Part shown: one piece after another, positions 37,441 to 49,918 of the stretch
Position numbering within the stretch: position 1 is the first letter of the stretch
How the letters are laid out: each line of letters starts with the position of its first letter
NCBI RefSeq assembly: GCF_000485595.1
Contig: NW_014577074.1
Location: forward strand, 1,024,475-1,088,474
Direction: 5' to 3'
Length of the DNA: 64,000 bases
From: Priapulus caudatus
Lineage: Eukaryota > Priapulida > Priapulimorpha > Priapulimorphida > Priapulidae
Translations under genes and position numbers: made by a program
The notes under the pieces: generated by a model
What the model saw: only the letters and a program-made list of their open reading frames with translations
Database searches by the model: none
What the model was told of the DNA's origin: nothing

Positions 37441-39660
37441 ATAACGTTGGTGGCGGGTCCTACTAAACAGCGAAATGCTTGCTTACTATTAAACAGCGGA
37501 AAATGCTGCAGGACAACGCTGTGCGCGGAATTGTGCAAGAATGTGCAGGGAATGTTGCGCGGGCATATGGCAAGGCAATTGCTGCGCAACATGTGCCAGA
37601 ATGTCCCCTACAAACAGCGAAATGTGCCTACTAAACACGCGAAATGTGCAGAATGTCGGCGGAATGTGCGAAGAATGTGCGGCGAACATGCTGCAGGAAC
37701 TGTGCAAGAATGTGGCGCAACTGTGCATCAATAACTGCCGCAATGTATCAAAATGTGTAAAAAATGTGCTACTAAAACAGCAACAATGTGCTACTAAACA
37801 TCGAAATGTCTACTAGAACAGCGGAATGTGCCACATAAAACAGCGAAATGTGGTACTAAACAGCGGAATGCTGCGCGAATAGGTAAGAATGTGTGCGCAA
37901 TGTGCCATCAATAACTGCCGCCAATGTATCAAATGCTGCTAAAAAATATTATACTAAACAGCGAAATGTCGCTACCTAAACAGCGAAATGTGCTTTCACT
38001 AAACAGTGAAATGTGCTACTAAACAGCCGGAATGTCGCGAAGTGTAACGAATGTGGGCGCCCAATTCGCTGCATCCAATAACTGCCGCAAAGTATACAAA
38101 AATGCTGTAAAAAAATGTTATTTACTAAACAGCGAATGTGGCGCGGAATGCTGTAAAGAATGTGTTGCGTGTGCACGTATACGTGCGTGCCGGGGCAGTG
38201 GCGTGCATACACGTTCGCTGCGTCGCGTGCGTGTGCAAGCTACACGTCTGCGTGCGTGCAGCCGTGCGTCGTGCAAGTACACGTCCGTGCGTTGCCGTGC
38301 TTGTGTGGGTGCAGGTACACGTAGACGCTGCGTGCGTGCGAGCGTGCGTATGCACATATACGTGGCTTGTGCGTGGCCGCGTGTGCACGTACACCTGCGT
38401 GCGTGCAGTGCGTGCGCTGCGTGCGTTTGGATGTACACGTCGCGCCGCGTGCGCTACGTGCATATGCACGTACACATGCGTGCGTGTGGCAGTAAGGACG
38501 GGTGCCCGCTGCGTGCGTGTGCGTGCGCCGTGTGCACGTCACGATGCGTGTGTGCGTGTGCCACGCTAGACGTGCGTGCCGTGTGCACGGTAGACGCTGC
38601 GCTGCGTAGCGCTGCATGAGTGGTGCTGCGTGCGTGTGCACGTACACGTGCGCAGTCTGTGTGTGCTCAAAAATATGTATACTACAAACAGTGGATATGT
38701 GCCTACTAGAACAGCTCGCAAATGCTGCCCGCTACTAAAATCAGCCGGAATGGTGCGCCGGTATTAGTAAGATGTGCGCTGCAATTGCCATCAATAACTG
38801 CCGCAATGCGTATCAAAATGTGTCAAAGAAAAAATGTATCTTTATACTAAACAGCGAAATGTGCTACTAACACCAGGCCGAAAACTGTCGGCGTACTAAA
38901 CAGCCGAATGTGCTACTAAGCAGCGGAATGTGCCTCTAGCTAAACATGCGGAAATGCCTGCTACTAAACAGCGCGGAAGTGCGCGCAATAGCGTAGAAAT
39001 GTGGCGCACATGTGCATCAATAACCTGCCGCAATGTATCAAAAATGCCGCTAAAAAATATTATACTAAACAGCGAAATTGTTGTTACTAAACAGCGAAAG
39101 TGTGCGCCGCGAATGTGTAAGAATACCTTCCTAAGTACACGGTGCACACGCAACGCACACACTCATGCCGCACAGTGTGATGTGCCACACGCACGCACGC
39201 ACGCACGTCTACGTGCACACGCCACCGCCACGTCTACGTCGCCACACGCACCGGCACGCTAGCCTGTACGTGCACACGTACGCACGCGACGCACGCACGT
39301 CTACGTTGCACACGCACGCACGCACGCAATGCCAGCATGTTACGCTGCCATATGCAGCGGGACGCACGCGCGCGCACGTAGTTACATCCAAAGCGCACGG
39401 CACGCACGCACGCCACGCACGCACGCATGGCACGCAGCGGTACGTGCCACACGCACCACGCACGTATATGTGCATTACGCCACGCTCGCACTCACGCGTT
39501 GCACCTGCACACACACGCAGTCACGCCACGCCCACGCCAAGCACCGAACGTTGCTAAGCCCACACACAGCAACGCAACACGCACACATAATATACGCTAG
39601 CACACGACACCATTTAACCTAACACACTAATACACCGCACAATATCCAGCTGCGAATTAT
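37441..39660. repeat. Degenerate minisatellite region with inverted GTGCGTGC blocks
   Basis: 37441-38150 and 38690-39120 consist of imperfect copies of CTACTAAACAGCGAAATGTG. Between and after them are GTGCGTGC-rich DNA (about 38160-38650) and its complement GCACGCAC (about 39165-39560), so the whole region is roughly an inverted repeat. ORFs across it are low-complexity artefacts. Confidence 0.75.
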
Positions 39661-42600
39661 TACAGCACACACCTTCTAATTAACCATCTTTTTCTACTAC
39701 CTTTTTCTACCTACTCTCTTTCTCTCTCTCTCTCATTGCCTGCGTGCCGTTTATTTTTGACTGACATTGCCCACATTTCTTACCACATTTTCGCGCCTTC
39801 TTAGCTTAGCACATTTTTTGCTTCGCTCTCTTTTAGCTATTAACATTTTGTACACTATTTTTTTGATACATCTCGCGGTCTACGTTTCCTTGCCATTGCC
39901 CACATTAGCGCGCCATCACTTCTTACCCATTTTCCCGGCATCACTTCCGCCCTGTTTAGGTAGGCCACTATCTCCTGCTCGGCCCTTCTACGCTATACGG
40001 TCCAACAACACTTAACTTATTTCGGGATCTATCAACAGCGTAGCAACCGTTTCTATACTTAACCCATTTTGATTACACTAATTTGCAGCCACAGCGAATT
40101 TTCGAACACCACTGACCCAACAACAACGTTACTGCGACCCACGAACACCACCATCTGACTACAATGGCACCCATATCTAACCTCCCAACCACATCTAAGC
40201 TCTCGTCCTCTCATCATTCCTGCGCTCACATTTCTCGCGTCTTTTACATCTTCTTTCCGTACACCTACGTTCTCGCTCTCGTGTCGTTTTCACTTTTCAG
40301 GTCACTCAATCGCACGGTTTTTAGGTAGGACCGGTGCTTCGTTCGGGCCTCCTTCTCTGTCTCTCAACACCACACTGTCACAGAGCAAACTTGAACACTT
40401 CAGCCTAACACTGTATCCTATCAACAACATGCACGTACAATTCATACGCAAGCTACACAACACACACATAGCACGACGAACCTTGCTAGGCTCGTGTTGT
40501 CTACTCGTCTTCTCTTACTCTTTATACATGCTTCATTGCTCTCTCTCTCTGTCATTCATCTTCCGTCTCTGACTGTGCGGTGCCTCTGCTCGTCGTCACT
40601 TTGCATGGGCGATCTACTTCTCTCTTCCTCCTTAAAGCTTTTTGCCTCTCTCCCTCCACACTCACAACTTCCAAACACACCGAAAAAATCACACTAAGGA
40701 CTCGCCCGATGCCAGTGCACACACAAGTCAGGGCGACTACAGTCGCTACACACACACGGCACGCACACATTATATTATATTTATTTATTATAGCGGATCT
40801 TACTATGTGTTTCCAAGTTCATAAAGGGCTTAGAAACGAAATGAATAAAAAGGAATTACCGTATCTCCACAATAAAGATCGTTGATGTTAATTATCGTAT
40901 GCAAGTCCTGTCTGGCGCCAACAAACGAAATAAACATATAACAATCAAACCACAACGTGACAGCACAACTAAATCTCCTCTGTTTTGTGTTGTTGTGTGT
41001 GGGGCGTGGCGGCTGTGTGTTTGTTTGGTTTCTTTATTTGTTTTCTTTTTTATTGCGGGCGCTGTGGCGCGCACATTGGGGCGGGGTCACTGGTGTGTCG
41101 TGTGTGGTCGTGTGGTCGCTCGTTAGTGCGACGTGGTTGCTCTAGTGTCGCCGTGCGCTGCCGATAGCTCTTTTGTCGCCTTTCACTTTAGTCCTGGCGT
41201 GTTTCTGTTAGATTTTTTTGCAGCAGTGGCACGTTTCGGGATACAGCAGGGGCAGTAGACCTGCTCCCCTGCTTGGTAAGACAGGCACTTATACCAGAAA
41301 CCGGGCAGAGTGTGAGAGCGAATATTTAAGAGATGATGGATAGTATTGTGAATACGGTACAAGTATACATGACGGGTGGCCAACTAGATAATTAGTCTCA
41401 CTGATTGAAATTCTTATGAGCCGACATGAAAAACAGGCAGTAAGCCTACACATCAACTAACAACATACGATAGAAGCTCAGACATTCTGAAAATACCCCT
41501 AGAAGCAGGAATACACACTGTATAATCCTCCGCGTGCAACGGCGGGATACAATAACTATCAACTCGCTCCCATAAAATGTCAATGAATCTGGTTCTCATT
41601 CCAAATATTAAGAGAATGGAAACGTTGGCTTTACATTATTACGATATTCTCATCCGGTAGGCGCTCAACATCACGCTGTCGTGCGTGGTCACGCTCGATA
41701 GCAACATAGTTCCTCCAATGGTGCTTTTCGGAGCTATCTAGCAATGTGTGATAGTCCAGTGTGGCTAGTGATGCGAGCGGCGCCCGGTGTCCCGAGCTCA
41801 GTAGAGACGAGTGTGTCCTCCTTAAGAGCTGTTTGTGTGTGTGGTGTCGACTTATCGCAAAAATGTCTGAGATGAGTGTCATAACTTTTTTGATTGTTTG
41901 ACTAATTTAATTTAAGGTTATAGTTATAACTATTTCATAGATGTTTCGGCACACGCGCCTTCTCGCGGTTAGGCAATTTCTCTCACCATTTAAAATTAAT
42001 TCTATATGGATTGGTATGCCATAATATTGCCCCTAATTATTTTAATTTTACTAATTATTTTCCCTGACGCACTACATTTGCCTGCGGCAGGGCACACGCG
42101 TTCCAACGTCGGTGCAAGCGGCATGTCACTGCAATGCATTGATTCTCGAGTTGAGCCGGTTTCGTTTGATTGTATTGTGACGTTTCCACTACTCGCACTG
42201 ATTAGCACGTCTTGATTGGGTTGATAAAGGGTAGCGTGCGACGTGCCCTGTAATTCCGCATTCGTACGTAATGTCACACGCATTCGCTGATTGATTAAAT
42301 AGCACGCAGGGTCCTTTCACTCAGCCTAGTGGTCAGTCACGCCACACAGCATAGTTTTCCAGGGTCTCTCGTTACTGAGCTCATACATAAAATCCAATGT
42401 AAATAGTCACACGCAGTCTGCTTATGATATGCGTTTTTCCGTGTCTAACGGTTGAGGCGGTTTATTTTGGCTCTGTCCGCGTGCATTATGTGCGTCGGCG
42501 ACAAGCTTTGAAACGCCCATCTATGCCAAGGCCTTGTTGCTGGGTGAGCAGTGCCCACGCCCCTGTTACAATTCCCAATCTAGCTAGCTATAGAAGCACC

Positions 42601-43847
42601 AGGTAGAGCCTGTCGCAAGTACCATGATATTTAGCAGCTCACGCCACTGCACAAGGTAAGCTGGCATGCGACAGAAACAATTAAATAGCAAACAGCCAGC
42701 AGGAACATGACAGTATTATATTCTAATATTTTCATATCTGACGATATTATCACGCTAACAGCCGTAAGCCGAGCAAGAATAAACGCATAACTAGTACCGG
42801 GAAAGGAATAGCTTCTTGAAACTGGAACGTTGATGCGGCCATGGATGCCGAGGCGCGCCGTGAGGATTGACACTTTGTGTCTTCCAATCACAGGCTTACG
42901 CCGCACCTCGTTTCATTATATTTTCAAAGGTCGGGCCACCTATTGAGCGGTACGGAATCGCGATCTCTAAGAACTAGGGCCATTCGCTTAAGGCCTCTAG
43001 ATACGGTTTCTACGATAGAGTTGGGGCCACAAACAATGAGAAATCAACACGCTGCTTCAGCGCACTGCCCCTAGCCGTGGCTACGTTCCTTTCTGGTTTG
43101 CAGATTTTCCGCATCTCCCGTACTCGTAGACTAGAATAAGCCCGCGCCTTCTTCGTGTATTGACACTTGAATGGCGGCGTCCATACCGACGGGTTGACCA
43201 GCTTATCTGCCGTGTTAGCGTGTTTGGCGCAGCGCACCCGTTCGCCTTTTTTTTCGGTAAATAGATTTTGAAATAGCCAGCCGATTGCCATTTGCCATCG
43301 ACCGAGGTGTTGCGCCAAAAATCGCATTGTCGTCACAGCCACTTGCGGAAATTGCAACAGGCGCTTCATTCAGGAACATGTGTCAGTCTGTGCTAAAATT
43401 TTAAAGGAAGCAAAGTCCCTGACCCGCCGCCTACGTCGATGGGTTGTAGCAATGGAACATGAGCTGTGGGCTGTGGGGACGGGCTGCCCTCGCGCTGTGA
43501 TTGCTGGGGCACGTAGCGGGCGGCCTCGGAATCAAGGCGCCGGCATGTGTGTGCGTGTGCGTGTGCATGCGTGTGCGTGTCCGTGTGCATGTGCGTGTTT
43601 GTCACAAATTAAGTAAAGTATTTTACTATGATTTATGAAATCTTCGGTCTATAGGGCTGACCCCTGGGGGACATAGACCCTATGAGCCTTGGGCTGGCCT
43701 ATTGCAAGGTTGTAAATGACTGCGCATACAGCAACATATATTTCTGCTGGAATTTTTAGTAAGTAATTCCCAAGGTTCGTATACCTTGGGGGCGTATATG
43801 CTATATGTATGGTCCCTGTATATGCCAGCGAATCACCTATGATCTAA
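39661..43847. other. Long stretch without recognisable genes
   Basis: Only short ORFs in all frames, none resembling a known family. Pyrimidine-rich from 39690 to 40650. A solo end of the Mutator-like MITE lies at 43662. I see nothing else I can name. Confidence 0.4.
43662..43687. mobile_element. Solo terminus of the telomere-repeat MITE family
   Basis: CCTGGGGGACATAGACCC followed by TATGAGC equals the 3' terminal 25-26 bp of the elements at 12698 and 13293. No matching left end is nearby, so it is a deletion remnant. Confidence 0.6.
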
Positions 43848-44349
43848 GCCTAGCGCACACACCCGAGCAAAACGGCAAATTTTGTTTTCCAGCGTTTCGT
43901 GTTCTGCTCGGCGAGCAAGCGCACACACGCCACCCGACACAGCACACAGCTGAGCAAGACCAAGACCACCGAGCAAAACGGTGCAAAACATACAGAAACA
44001 CTGCGTACAGCGCCGCTGTCACATATGACATCAAAAATAGCCATCCAATTAGACATCCAAATAGACATCCAATTTTGTGTGTCATGTGATATTTTTAATT
44101 GTTGTTGGATATTGATTGGAGACCGTCTGTGGCGTTTCGCTGTGTAGCAGAACGATTGACGCACACACCCCGAGCAGGACGTACGCTCAGGCGAAAACAC
44201 GTTCCGCGAATCAAACATTGCTTGTTCAGCTGAACACGCTCAGCTGAGCAATGTTTTTTGTTTCGGGAATCCGCACACAGCCACGAACATCGAGCGAAAC
44301 ACGTTTTTGCTCCACGTTCAGGTGTTTTGCTCGGGTGTGTGCGCTAGGC
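43848..44349. mobile_element. 502-bp TIR element (MITE)
   Basis: Inverted ends GCCTAGCGCACACACCCGAG, about 26 bp, perfect. The CCGAGCAAAACG word recurs internally in both orientations. I could not establish a target duplication; a hairpin begins 3 bp after its right end. No coding capacity. Confidence 0.7.
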
Positions 44350-44351
44350 AA

Positions 44352-44488
44352 CCACTGGCAGCAAGAACCAGCCCGCACGTACAGCACACACGCGGCCATT
44401 GAATATAATAACACCCTTATTATAGTTGTTATTATAGTCAATGGCCGCGTGTGTTCTGTACGTGCGGGCTTGTTCTTGCTGCCAGTGG
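44352..44488. repeat. 137-bp hairpin next to the 502-bp MITE
   Basis: Arms of about 51 bp (CCACTGGCAGCAAGAACCAG against its complement, with a few mismatches) surround an AT-rich loop. It is hairpin-MITE-like, but I find no clear target duplication. Confidence 0.6.
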
Positions 44489-45803
44489 GCTTAACGCCGT
44501 GTACCTGTTATATACTCTTTTGTGCGTCCACTCTCCCTGACCTTCGTACCCCATTTTCCCGTTTCTGGTTCCACCTCAGAAACTGCTCTTCAGTTTGAGA
44601 TAGAATTGGTGAGAGGCATGGAAGGAAGAGGGAAAACGAAAAGGTGAAATGTGTGTGTGTGTGTAATTATATAATTATCAAAATTTATTTCGCTATCGTG
44701 TGGGTAACGAATCACATAAATAAAAACACAAGTGATGCCTACAAACAGACAATTTCCCCGAAGAGCTTTATAGGGTAGCTAGTAGCCACAAGTTACATTC
44801 GACGTGAAACAGTCGTAGCGTCTGGTTGCGCTAGGTAGCTATAGCTACTTCATTGCTGTTGTTACCTAAATTCGGTTGTGTACATGTACCAGAGTTCAGC
44901 CGCCCGTGCAGTTGTGCGCGCGGCGTCATAATGTACTTGTACAGTGCATGCGCGCCGCTTGTGTGAGCTTAGGACAACATTTGGTGGCGGCCACTATGCT
45001 GCTACGCTGTACACTGTCTCCTGCACGTACAGTAGAGCAGCCTCTGCTTATGCGCAGCTGTATGGTGATGTGTATGTGTGTGCGGGGAGGGTGTGTGCGG
45101 GGGGGGGGGAGTGCTGTAGCTGCTACCGTTGGGTCGATATTATATCCTAGCGACTGGTTTTATAGACTTCCGCCGCTCGCCGGTGACAGCGTGCGTACGC
45201 CAGTATTAGACTGATACGTCTGTAAGCGCTGTTAGCGAATCGTACGTCTAGAACAACGTGTAAGCTCGAGCGCAGCATACATGTCATGTGTAAAAATACG
45301 TGCTCACTAAACCGAGATTGAATGCGTGCAGCATAGTGCAGGACTGCTAGGAGCATGCAACGTCGGTTGCGACGGAGCCGCGATTGGCTATGCCGATCCA
45401 CGTGACACGGCTAGCCAAGAAGCGGACCGTCTTCCCGTGTCTTCCGATTTTTCGTCGTCGCTCGTAGCGAATGTAGTAGCCAAATACAGTACCGTGTCAA
45501 AGAGAAGTGTGGTGCATGTTTTGTTAGACTCGAGTGAGGATCTACGGCGTCCTGCCTCGCTGTAGACTGGTGCTGATGTCTATGCTTATTTTCAGAAAGT
45601 GCTGACTGCTGTATGTACTGCGTGCTACTGTGTAGCCATGCCTACATGCACTAGAATGATAGCCAATCGCTCACTCAGAAGTGAGACACTGTATAATAAG
45701 GTGGAAACATTTCGTCACTACTACTCGGTAGATACCATTGTTAAAGTATCTTATCGAAACTTAACTAGCTGTTAAAATTAAAGACGTTGCCTGGGACAGA
45801 ACA

Positions 45804-48074
45804 ATGGCAATAAATCCGAACTCGGTACAGCAGGCTGCAATGCCAATTCTTCTTTCCATTAGTAGCCTGACCGAGAATGCGGCATTGTTACTGAGGCAGA
45901 ACGACTGCAGCGCTCCTAGTGGGGGCCAGGTCGTGGACGATACAGTGGACTCTGATGACATTGAAGTCATTCCCATTCTAAAGAAATCCGTGGTGTGCAT
46001 TGACATCAGCGATGAAGAACGTGATCTCTCCACTTTGACGCGTCCTGTACAGACAACCGGTGCGAAAGGCACAGCTACCTTAAACAACACTGTGCGAGGC
46101 GTACACGGACCGTTGCTCCCTGGATCTCATAAAGTTCCAGTTGAAGTGCATGCTTCGGCAAACGGAAAGAATTGGTCGGTTGGCACCGGTAACCAGTCAA
46201 CTGACCTGAGGTGTCTTCCGGTGACGGCAGTGGCACAGACGGGCGGATATAGGATTCTTCCAGTACCGGCAAATCACTCGGCTCGTGTAAGGGCACAAAC
46301 AGTAGCTCTAGGAAATCAGACAAGCAGACCGAGGGCACAGCCTGTGACTATAAGGAATCAGTTGGGTGGTTTAACAGCACACCCTGTGACAAGCAACCAG
46401 TCAGCACGCTTACAAATTCCTGTAGGAACTGTGGGAAGTCAGTTTGCCTATTCAGGCACAGGATCAGTGGCTGTACCGCACAACACAGCCAGTTTAGGGC
46501 AGCATTCAGTGACTATTGGAAATCAAACTTTCGCATTAGAGAGACAGTCAGTCGCAGGCTATCAACCGACGGGTTTAGTTTCACATTCAGGGTCAAATGC
46601 TGTGAGTAGTCTTGACAGAATGAGTAATAAACCAAGTGATAGAAATAGAGGCAGAAATGATAATACTACCTCGAGTAGTATAGCTAATGTCAGTATTACG
46701 CCAGGTGGCGTAACTGTCTACAGACCCAGCGGCATCAATGTGTTCAGAACAGGTAACAGTGGAAGTAGGACAGCTGGTGGTCTAACTAACGTTGGCATTA
46801 CTCCAGATGGTGTCATGATGTACAGGCCAACTCAGATCACAAGTTCTGCATCAGGTGACAATAATACTCGGCAAACCCAAAACAATGCGAATCGCGGTGG
46901 TCATAGTAGTACTGTTGTGAATCGGGCATCGAATGAAGCCAGTTTATCACACAGAAGCTACAGGTGTGTGTCCTGCCAGCTTACATTCAACACGAGGTTG
47001 CGATACATGCGTCACAGACAGCGGCATGCGCAGAAGGGTGAAGCGTGGTCACCTCTCAATACTGCAACTCCAGTTTCCAATGGTGCAGTGCAGCAGCCAT
47101 CTTCCACAGAAATGCGACAGCCTGTAGCTACAATGAGTCGACCTCAACCAAAGCAACGGCCAGTCACTGCATTAAGTCGTCTTCAAGCAATGCAACCAGG
47201 GGTTGCCACGACGATTCAGCCACCCTCAACCCAGCGGTCAGTCACTACAATGAATCGTCTCCAAGCAACGCAACCGCAACTTGCCACCGCAAGTCAATCT
47301 CGAAAAATGGAGCGATCGGTCGCTACGACGAATCGTCTCCAAGCAACACAGCCGGCCGCCAGCGCGGCGAATCACCGATCCGCGACACAGACGACGGTCG
47401 AGGCAACCGCGAAGCCAGTCGGCTGCTGCCAGATCAACAAGTGGGTTTGCCACGTGTGCAACCGTCAGTTGTCGACGCGCGGCGGCTACGTGGCGCACGC
47501 GCTGCGACACGTAGATCGTGCGGCGGGCGACCCCGGGTCGTCGTCGTCGCGCGTCGTCTGCCCGCTCTGCACGACGGAGTGCGCAACGCCAAAGCTGATG
47601 GCCGAGCACTGGGCGCAGCACGACCGCGTGTCGAAAACCGTCTGCCGCGAGTGCGGCGAGCAGTTCGCGAGCCGCGCCGCGTTCATGAAGCACCGGCCGA
47701 TGCACGCGGCGCGCAGCGCGCTCGCGTGCGGCAGGTGCGAGCGCACGTTCGAGGATGCGGAGCTGCTGGCGCGACATGCGGCGGCGGCGCACGCCGAGCC
47801 GCCGACCGCCGGCCCGTACAAGTGCCGGCAGTGCGAGCGCGGGTTCTGGCAGCTGAGCAGCGCGCGTCGTCACGAGCTCGTGCACCAGCGCGTGAAGCCC
47901 TACTCCTGCCACCTGTGTGGCAGCGGCTACACGCAGTCCTACAGCCTCGTCGTTCACGTGCAGAACTGTCACGCCATCGCCGTCAGCACCTACGCCGAAT
48001 TGCAGTACGTCGCATCCGCCTCCTTCGTCGCCGCACGCGCGCTCCCGCACCTTGCTGTTCCTGGCAGCAACTAA
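45804..48074 (+). CDS. C2H2 zinc-finger protein, seven fingers, 756 aa
   Basis: Probable nuclear DNA-binding regulator; no ortholog recognised. One uninterrupted exon codes for all 756 residues; the ATG has A at -3 and G at +4, and an acceptor (TTATTTTCAG) at 45594 suggests an upstream noncoding exon. Residues 1-385 are Ser/Thr/Asn/Gln-rich and low complexity, with an acidic patch (DSDDIEVIPILKKS, ISDEERD). Finger 1 is at 386-408 (YRCVSCQLTF...HRQRH). Residues about 430-540 hold diverged repeats of RSVTTMNRLQATQP. Fingers 2-7 cluster at 547-723; the last has C-x2-C and H-x4-H spacing. Linkers are mostly not TGEKP, unlike KZFP-type arrays. GC content and GC3 jump sharply at about 47430, exactly where the clustered fingers begin. 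ATTAAA follows the stop at 48101. Confidence 0.9.
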   Translation: MAINPNSVQQAAMPILLSISSLTENAALLLRQNDCSAPSGGQVVDDTVDSDDIEVIPILKKSVVCIDISDEERDLSTLTRPVQTTGAKGTATLNNTVRGVHGPLLPGSHKVPVEVHASANGKNWSVGTGNQSTDLRCLPVTAVAQTGGYRILPVPANHSARVRAQTVALGNQTSRPRAQPVTIRNQLGGLTAHPVTSNQSARLQIPVGTVGSQFAYSGTGSVAVPHNTASLGQHSVTIGNQTFALERQSVAGYQPTGLVSHSGSNAVSSLDRMSNKPSDRNRGRNDNTTSSSIANVSITPGGVTVYRPSGINVFRTGNSGSRTAGGLTNVGITPDGVMMYRPTQITSSASGDNNTRQTQNNANRGGHSSTVVNRASNEASLSHRSYRCVSCQLTFNTRLRYMRHRQRHAQKGEAWSPLNTATPVSNGAVQQPSSTEMRQPVATMSRPQPKQRPVTALSRLQAMQPGVATTIQPPSTQRSVTTMNRLQATQPQLATASQSRKMERSVATTNRLQATQPAASAANHRSATQTTVEATAKPVGCCQINKWVCHVCNRQLSTRGGYVAHALRHVDRAAGDPGSSSSRVVCPLCTTECATPKLMAEHWAQHDRVSKTVCRECGEQFASRAAFMKHRPMHAARSALACGRCERTFEDAELLARHAAAAHAEPPTAGPYKCRQCERGFWQLSSARRHELVHQRVKPYSCHLCGSGYTQSYSLVVHVQNCHAIAVSTYAELQYVASASFVAARALPHLAVPGSN

Positions 48075-48245
48075 ATGCTGTGAGATAAAAGCGGCATTGA
48101 ATTAAAAAAGATTGTTGCATGAAACGTGTTGTGTGACGTGTAGTTTGTTAGTTGACTTCTCATTGCGATGTTTGCATTTTCAGAATCTGTGGAGATGTCT
48201 GTTGATTATTGTTTTTTTGAAACATATATTTGTTGTTTATTGCAG

Positions 48246-48298
48246 ACTCCTACAAGAAACATCAGATGGAAGACCGTGCAATATTCAGTCTTAGTGAG
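48246..48298 (+). CDS. Possible orphan internal exon
   Basis: TTTATTGCAG precedes and GTAAGG follows a 53-nt open segment reading (D)SYKKHQMEDRAIFSLSE. It ends in phase 0 and can join the 51181 segment. It could be an alternative 3' part of the zinc-finger transcript or another gene. No homolog recognised. Confidence 0.3.
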
Positions 48299-48478
48299 GT
48301 AAGGATAGGGCCTACACTATATAGTATATACAACGTACACAACAAGGAATAGCAATATTGCTTGTTCGCATTTTGGTGTCTAAAATTTCGCTCCCCACAT
48401 GGTTAGTCACTCATGATAATTTAATTAGTCAAAGCATAAGAAATTGTTGATGATCTATTCAAGAGAAGCTCGATCAAC

Positions 48479-48509
<31 letters not shown>

Positions 48510-48597
48510 CTAGCGGGATACCCAGCGTTGCCTGGGGAAATCAGTGACGTTACTCAGCTGGTGACCGCTTGGTTGAAAGGAAAATACCCAAAAAAAT

Positions 48598-48830
48598 CTA
48601 ACTATCTATCTATCCATGCATCCATCCATTCCCATTCCCATTCCATGCCATCCCATACCATGCCATGCCATCCCATGCCATGCCATCCAATCCCATCCCA
48701 TTCCATGCCATGCCATCTCATGTCACGCCATCCCATGCCATTCCATGTCACGCCATCCCATGCCATCCCATGTCACGCCATCCCATGCCATCCCATGTCA
48801 CGCCATCCCATCCCATCCCATCCCAAACAG
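48598..48830. repeat. CCATCCCATG-type minisatellite
   Basis: Imperfect 5- and 10-bp units (CCATC, CCATG) with a higher-order TCCCATGTCACGCCA period. ORFs across it encode only simple repeats. Confidence 0.85.
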
Positions 48831-49006
48831 TAATAAATAATAAGAAATCAAAAGATAAAAGAGATTAAAAATAAAAATAATTAATAAAGAAGTAGAAGGG
48901 GAAAAAAGGAAAAAACGGGAAAATAAGTTCCCCAGCTGGGACTCGAACCCGGAATCCAGGTGTAGCAGACGGATGTTCTAGTGATGAGGCCACTGCGCCA
49001 TTACGG

Positions 49007-49918
49007 CAGGAGCGTATAATGACAAAGGAGTAAGACAGCGATTTGGTACTGATTTCACTACATTTTTGTCGTACGAGTTCGATGTGAATAAAAATACAAA
49101 CGTATACAAACATGAGCTTCTTTTGTTCACTGGTCCTTATTCTATCTTCCGGTAGTATTACAAACCGCGTAGCTTCCTTCGTTTTGACATAAATCGTACT
49201 TTTCCACGACATGGTTTTCACCTTAGTTACCGTAATCTGGCGAGGCCACACTCTAAATTTGCACACACAGCTCTTTAATGAGCCACGGTAGGGCTTTTCG
49301 GCCGTAGCCTAGTCGAGTGCAGAAAATTCGCCTAGAAATTAAGTTACGTTGCACCCATGCTGGGTTTAAAAATTAAAACTATTTTACATTTAAACTATAG
49401 TTAGAATGCCTTGTTTTTATGGTTTAATCCCGCAGTTTTTTTTTTAATAAACGCTGCGCTGGTAAAATATCTGAACTACTTCACCCGCGGAGGAATGATG
49501 TGTATGAATTGTTATGAGTAAACTGACGCTCCAGCCGATTGTAGCTTTTCGCACATGTGTTTTGCATTAATTGCATAGCAACCGTTATCTCTAGCCCGCG
49601 TACAGTTGCCGCTGGCGCTGCCTGACGCGATCCCTGTGGTGGCTCATTGAAGAGCTGTGTGTGCAAATTTAGAGTGTGGCCTCGCCAGATTACGGTAACT
49701 AAGGTGAAAACCATGTCGTGGAAAAGTACGATTTATGTCAAAACGAAGGAAGCTACGCGGTTTGTAATACTACCGGAAGATAGAATAAGGACCAGTGAAC
49801 AAAAGAAGCTCATGTTTGTATACATTTGTATTTTTATTCACATCGAACTCGTTCGGCAAAAATGTAGTGAAATCAGTACCAAATCGCTGTCTTACTCCTT
49901 TGTCATTATACGCTCCTG
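49007..49918. mobile_element. 912-bp hAT-like element with about 280-bp inverted repeats
   Basis: Arms 49007-49288 and 49637-49918 are nearly identical inverted copies starting CAGGAGCGTATAATGAC, with a 348-bp unique centre. Direct duplication ATTACGG at 49000-49006 and 49919-49925 (7 bp). The two matching ORFs in the arms (one on each strand) simply reflect the inverted repeat. No transposase is seen. Confidence 0.85.

Noticed and set aside
43010-43369. 119-codon minus-strand ORF
   Set aside because: No recognisable domain and no neighbouring exons; length is within chance for this window.
48487-48509. Stand-alone (TA)n microsatellite
   Set aside because: Better explained as the 3' tail of the minus-strand SINE, because it directly follows the GGTATCCCGCTAG terminus.
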